From Oscillospiraceae bacterium (GTDB lineage Bacteria; Bacillota; Clostridia; Oscillospirales; Ruminococcaceae), in contig JAEDGE010000087.1 of the NCBI GenBank assembly GCA_016297675.1, positions 1-8,107 of the forward strand: a DNA stretch of 8,107 nucleotides. Direction: 5' to 3'. The stretch's first letter is position 1; each line of letters opens with the position of its first letter. The notes below the pieces were generated by a model. That model ran no database searches. It was not told where the DNA came from and saw only the letters and a program-made list of their open reading frames with translations. A program made the translations under genes and the position numbers. Shown here piece after piece: positions 5,774-8,107 of the stretch.

Positions 5774-6298
5774 TTATGCAGAAGCCGCAGCCTGTTTTCT
5801 CCGAAATACTTTCCGAAAAAGACTCCGAAGAGAAGGAGCGACATATTCCAATGCTGCACAATACTTATCCACTATGACAATAACATAGCTTTCTTTATAG
5901 TGCGGCATCTGCCTGGTTGCAGGCCACATGTGCTTTTCGATGATATCCTGTTCTACATCATTGACAGTAAATTGCTGCATTGCATTCTGCAAAGCAACCT
6001 GGGGATGATGTGCACTATGGGATTCATTTGTTTCAGCACGGTCATAGTCCTCTGTTTCATAAAAATACAAATCATGCAGTAAACCGGCACGGGCAGCAGA
6101 AACTGCATCCCAGTGGAAAAATTTACAAATCAAGTAATTGTAATAAGAAACATTTACACTATGTTGAAATCGTGTTGTTTTGATATGATGGCGGTATTGC
6201 TTTAGAGACTGTACAAACTCGTTTTCCAACAGGTCGGCAACCAACGCATAATATGTCTGCTGCTTTAGATCCTTTCTGGAACCGATGGCTCTCAGCAT
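5774..6298 (-). CDS. HD-domain metal-dependent phosphohydrolase-like protein
   Basis: A small soluble protein of 174 residues with the HD-superfamily metal-binding pattern: His46 (RFQHSVNVS), His75-Asp76 (LLHDLYFYE), His98 (HHPQVAL), His123 (IIEKHMWP) and Asp144 (IVDKY). This H...HD...H...H...D spacing is that of HDIG/YfbR-like phosphohydrolases acting on phosphomonoesters, nucleotides or cyclic nucleotides; the substrate cannot be read from the sequence. The C-terminus is basic and short of conserved motifs. The ATG at 6298 has an AAGGAAGGTG ribosome binding site and a good promoter (6326-6354). The gene is divergent from the EamA transporter, and its stop codon lies 14 bases before the TPP aptamer with no terminator between. 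It may therefore be co-transcribed into the riboswitch. Family assignment is confident; the role is unknown. Confidence 0.85.
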   Translation of the reverse strand: MLRAIGSRKDLKQQTYYALVADLLENEFVQSLKQYRHHIKTTRFQHSVNVSYYNYLICKFFHWDAVSAARAGLLHDLYFYETEDYDRAETNESHSAHHPQVALQNAMQQFTVNDVEQDIIEKHMWPATRQMPHYKESYVIVIVDKYCAALEYVAPSLRSLFRKVFRRKQAAASA

Positions 6299-6325
6299 GA
6301 CGACACCTTCCTTTCATCTGCTTTC

Positions 6326-6354
6326 AGTGTATCAAATTTCATAGCGTTTGTCAA
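6326..6354 (-). promoter_or_regulatory. sigma-A type promoter of the HD-domain gene
   Basis: Minus-strand TTGACA (6354-6349), a 17-base spacer and TACACT (6331-6326). The start of transcription should be near 6319, about 20 bases before the HD-gene ATG, with the ribosome binding site directly inside that short leader. Confidence 0.85.
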
Positions 6355-6374
6355 GTCTTTTTTGCAAAAAGCAG

Positions 6375-6389
6375 CAAATGTAACATTTG
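6375..6389. promoter_or_regulatory. 7-1-7 palindrome, candidate operator between divergent promoters
   Basis: CAAATGT (6375-6381), A, ACATTTG (6383-6389) is a perfect 15-bp palindrome with a one-base centre. It lies between the two -35 boxes, about 20 bases from each (6354 and 6404), and about 57-63 bases upstream of both expected start sites, where an activator or a shared regulator could bind. I do not recognise the binding protein. The 7-1-7 form is shared with Fur-family boxes, but the sequence differs from the perR operator. Confidence 0.5.
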
Positions 6390-6403
6390 TCATTTTTCCA
6401 TGC

Positions 6404-6432
6404 TTGCAAAATCCGTCAACTTGTGCTATGAT
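6404..6432 (+). promoter_or_regulatory. sigma-A type promoter of the EamA transporter gene
   Basis: TTGCAA (6404-6409), a 17-base spacer and TATGAT (6427-6432) with an extended -10 TG at 6424-6425. Transcription should start near 6439, giving a leader of about 30 bases. Confidence 0.82.
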
Positions 6433-6468
6433 AATTTCATACTTGTGATCAGAAAGGTCGAATGTTTT

Positions 6469-7341
6469 ATGCAGCTCTCTTCTCACACAAAAGGAATTGG
6501 TTTTCTAATTTTCTCTGCTTTTAGTTTTGCATGGATGAATGCATTTGTACGACTTGCGGGAGATTTACCATTTATTCAAAAAAGTTTTTTCCGCAATTTC
6601 ATTGCATTGCTGGTGGCACTGATTATGCTTTTGAAAGAACGTCAACCACTCCGATGTGATAAAAAAAGCGGTACTGCACTGCTGCTGCGTGCTGTAATGG
6701 GCACAGTTGGTATCTTTTGCAATTTCTATGCCATTGATCATCTTCCTATTTCAGACGCTTCCATGCTCAACAAGATGTCTCCGTTTTTTTCTGTTTTACT
6801 GGCATGGATCCTATTAAAAGAACGCATCAGTTGGAAACAGGCTGGCATCATATTGGGTGCATTTCTTGGGAGTCTCCTTATCATTAAACCCACTTTCTCC
6901 AACACTTCCCTATTCGCCTCTTGTATTGGATTGCTTGGTGGATTTGGAGCAGGATTTGCTTATACTATGGTTCGCTATCTTGGCACGCGGCACATTCCGA
7001 AATCTTGGATCATTTTCCTTTTCTCTGCCTTCTCCTGTCTGGTCGCATTGCCATGGCTCATATTCCACTATGAATCAATGAGTTGGGGACAATTTTTCGC
7101 ACTCATTGGAGCTGGACTTGCTGCTGCCGGTGGACAATTCGGTGTCACCAACGCTTACTTCTACGCTGCACCGAAAGATATTTCTGTTTACGATTATACG
7201 CAGATTATTTTCACAGCATTGCTTGGTTTTTTTCTATTTCAGCAAGTACCAGACAGATACAGTATCCTTGGTTATGGAATTATCATCAGTATGGCAATCC
7301 TGATGTTTTTATATCACAAGCGAGAAGAAAACCATATCTAA
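6469..7341 (+). CDS. EamA/DMT-family transporter (drug/metabolite exporter type)
   Basis: An integral membrane protein of 290 residues, the usual length for the ten-helix EamA (formerly DUF6) family, built from two related five-helix halves (about 5-140 and 150-283). Seen: ten hydrophobic segments, a charged N-half motif FFRNFIALL (40-48), NFYAIDHLPISDASMLNKMSPFF near the middle of repeat one (in pieces 85-95 and 96-107), LLKERISWKQ (115-124), and the matching repeat-two region TNAYFYAAPKDISVYDY (227-243). The C-terminus KREENHI is cytoplasmic-like. The substrate cannot be predicted; relatives move amino acids, nucleosides or metabolites. The ATG at 6469 is chosen although AGAAAGG is 11 bases upstream. 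The frame is open back to 6400, but that part contains the promoter and start site. It diverges from the HD gene and shares its control region; no direct sign of regulation by thiamin. Confidence 0.92.
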   Translation: MQLSSHTKGIGFLIFSAFSFAWMNAFVRLAGDLPFIQKSFFRNFIALLVALIMLLKERQPLRCDKKSGTALLLRAVMGTVGIFCNFYAIDHLPISDASMLNKMSPFFSVLLAWILLKERISWKQAGIILGAFLGSLLIIKPTFSNTSLFASCIGLLGGFGAGFAYTMVRYLGTRHIPKSWIIFLFSAFSCLVALPWLIFHYESMSWGQFFALIGAGLAAAGGQFGVTNAYFYAAPKDISVYDYTQIIFTALLGFFLFQQVPDRYSILGYGIIISMAILMFLYHKREENHI

Positions 7342-7345
7342 ATAC

Positions 7346-7383
7346 AAAAAAGGCTGCTGCAATCGTGCAACAGCCCCTTTTTT
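7346..7383. terminator. bidirectional terminator between convergent genes
   Basis: GGCTG (7352-7356) pairs with CAGCC (7371-7375), and TGCA (7358-7361) with TGCA (7366-7369), with one C/A mismatch and a 4-base loop. TTTTTT follows at 7378-7383 on the plus strand, and the A-run at 7346-7351 gives TTTTTT on the minus strand. It closes the EamA gene (stop at 7341) and the zinc-ribbon gene (stop at 7392) from both sides. Confidence 0.9.
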
Positions 7384-7391
7384 CAATCTTT

Positions 7392-7751
7392 TTAAACTTC
7401 ATCTGTGATCGGATCATCCAACTTTGTTCCGCACTTACCACAGAATGCAAACTGATACTTTTCATCAAACTGCATACCGCAACCCGGACAAACCCGCTTG
7501 CCTTTCATCTGCCGCAATTCACTTCTCATGCTTTCAATTCTACGCTTTCTGTCATCAATATCCGCACAGAGTTCTTTCAGCTTTGCAAGTTCCTTTTCCT
7601 GGCTCTCATAATACAGCTCACCAATTTCCTGCATAACTTCCTGAATTCGCTCCCGTTCATACACAATCTTTTTCCGCAGATTGCTGACTTCAGAAGCATT
7701 CTTTGACATACCGGACACACTGCGGCTTGCACGTTCAAAAATATTTGCCAT
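7392..7751 (-). CDS. small coiled-coil protein with C-terminal zinc ribbon
   Basis: A 119-residue protein, probably cytoplasmic, with no signal peptide or membrane helix. Residues about 20-84 are rich in charged residues with leucine/isoleucine spacing typical of a coiled coil (EVSNLRKKIV to SELRQMKG). The C-terminus is a zinc ribbon with CPGC (88-91) and CGKC (104-107), followed by the acidic tail LDDPITDEV. This architecture matches the loosely annotated zinc-ribbon domain proteins of Firmicutes; no enzymatic role is indicated, and protein-protein or nucleic-acid contact is only a guess. The start is ATG at 7751, nine bases after AGGGG; an ATG at 7757 adds two residues but leaves only three bases after that site. 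Monocistronic: own perfect promoter (7836-7864) and terminator (7346-7383). Confidence 0.85.
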   Translation of the reverse strand: MANIFERASRSVSGMSKNASEVSNLRKKIVYERERIQEVMQEIGELYYESQEKELAKLKELCADIDDRKRRIESMRSELRQMKGKRVCPGCGMQFDEKYQFAFCGKCGTKLDDPITDEV

Positions 7752-7835
7752 TGCCATCGACCCCTGTCTTTCATAATTTCAAATTTTCCACACACAGCAC
7801 ATTTGCTTATGTGGAATGCCATAAAGTATATATCA

Positions 7836-7864
7836 ATTATACAACTTTCTCCGCCTTTTGTCAA
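7836..7864 (-). promoter_or_regulatory. consensus promoter of the zinc-ribbon gene
   Basis: Minus-strand TTGACA (7864-7859), a 17-base spacer and TATAAT (7841-7836): an exact sigma-A consensus, suggesting strong expression. The leader from about 7829 to the ATG at 7751 is roughly 78 bases and contains a 7-bp inverted repeat TTCCACA/TGTGGAA that could fold. Confidence 0.92.
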
Positions 7865-7896
7865 GCAATTTTTAGACATATTTGCGACTATTTTCC

Positions 7897-7929
7897 AAAA
7901 AAAAGGACGTACAGGTATCCTGTACGTCC
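7897..7929 (-). terminator. intrinsic terminator of the right-edge gene
   Basis: GGACGTACAGG (7905-7915) and CCTGTACGTCC (7919-7929) form a perfect 11-bp stem with a 3-base loop. On the minus strand eight T's follow (7904-7897). It lies about 35 bases after the stop codon of the partial gene at 7965-8107. Confidence 0.92.
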
Positions 7930-7964
7930 CCTTTTATATACTATTCCTCAGATAATAGCAACTA

Positions 7965-8107
7965 TTATTGACCAATCTCCGGAAGTTTATCAATCAACAT
8001 GATTACGTAACTAATCAATGAAGCACCATCCTTTTCGTCAACAGTAGGAGTGCCATCCTGATAGCAGTTTGCATTCCGCATTGCCTGTTCACCCAGCTCC
8101 ATCTGTC
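7965..8107 (-). CDS. C-terminal end of an unrecognised protein, cut by the window edge
   Basis: The minus strand holds an open frame from the right edge to TAA at 7967-7965, giving the last 46 residues. It contains ELGEQAMRNANCYQDG, then DEKDGASLISYVIMLIDKLP, and ends with EIGQ. It is a mixed helix-forming sequence with no cysteine motif and no membrane segment that I can assign. It is not in the list of families I recognise. A strong terminator 36 bases downstream and normal amino-acid composition support a real gene. The start and most of the gene lie beyond 8107. Confidence 0.7.
   Translation of the reverse strand, partial: QMELGEQAMRNANCYQDGTPTVDEKDGASLISYVIMLIDKLPEIGQ

Noticed and set aside
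5549..6082. Plus-strand open frame of 177 residues across the riboswitch and HD gene
   Set aside because: It is antisense to the TPP aptamer, the terminator and a well-supported HD-domain gene, and its composition is not protein-like.
6400..6468. Upstream start for the EamA transporter
   Set aside because: This stretch contains the -35/-10 promoter and the likely transcription start, so it is not translated; no ribosome binding site precedes the earlier codon.
7577..7879. Minus-strand frame beginning MAFHISKCAVCGK upstream of and across the zinc-ribbon gene
   Set aside because: The CxxC motif looks suggestive, but most of the frame is a shifted copy of the zinc-ribbon gene, with no ribosome binding site at its start.
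1..8107. CRISPR array, tRNA, rRNA, insertion sequence or prophage genes
   Set aside because: No spaced direct repeats, cloverleaf, ribosomal RNA segment, transposase or phage motif was seen on either strand.

Overview
This window looks like chromosomal DNA from a low-to-moderate GC, anaerobic Gram-positive bacterium of the class Clostridia, probably a gut Oscillospiraceae/Ruminococcus-like organism. That placement is an inference. It rests on the short clostridial form of ThiC with a CX2CX3C cluster motif, a PerR-rubrerythrin pair, consensus TTGACA/TATAAT-type promoters, strong AAGGAG/GGAGG ribosome binding sites, and many intrinsic terminators with long T-runs. No phage, insertion sequence, CRISPR array, rRNA or tRNA is visible.

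Layout, left to right. Positions 1-341 hold no gene I can name. They contain a nested hairpin element (25-84), a strong plus-strand terminator (159-205) for a gene lying to the left, and a weaker minus-strand terminator (213-255). On the minus strand, 342-1631 encodes a CLC-type anion channel/antiporter whose key residues resemble the fluoride-exporting CLC-F branch. Next comes an oxidative-stress operon read right to left: perR (2657-2253), then rubrerythrin (2256-1714). The two genes overlap by ATGA, are driven by a TTGACA-17-TAAAAT promoter with a large inverted repeat over the start site, and end in a terminator at 1657-1688. Then comes a minus-strand thiamin operon in the order thiE (5554-4904), thiD (4907-4119), thiC (4091-2766). 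It is preceded by a TPP riboswitch (about 5671-5759) and its transcription terminator (5611-5645).

Immediately upstream of the riboswitch lies a small HD-domain hydrolase gene (6298-5774). It diverges from an EamA/DMT-family membrane transporter (6469-7341, plus strand). Their shared promoter region contains two good sigma-A promoters and a perfect 7-1-7 palindrome between them. A bidirectional terminator (7346-7383) separates the transporter from a convergent small coiled-coil/zinc-ribbon protein gene (7751-7392), which has a perfect consensus promoter. The right edge holds a terminator (7897-7929) and the last 46 codons of an unrecognised minus-strand gene.

How the genes fit together: ThiC makes HMP-P from AIR, ThiD phosphorylates it to HMP-PP, and ThiE couples HMP-PP to thiazole phosphate to give thiamin phosphate. 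The riboswitch shuts the operon down when TPP is plentiful. No thiazole-branch or thiazole-salvage gene is present here, so the thiazole moiety must come from elsewhere. PerR senses peroxide and probably represses itself and rubrerythrin, a peroxide-reducing diiron enzyme. The most uncertain and interesting items are the CLC-F-like residues without a fluoride riboswitch, the palindrome between the divergent promoters, the promoter arrangement of the HD gene with the riboswitch operon, and the nested hairpin at the left edge. I did not find a clearly new multi-gene system.
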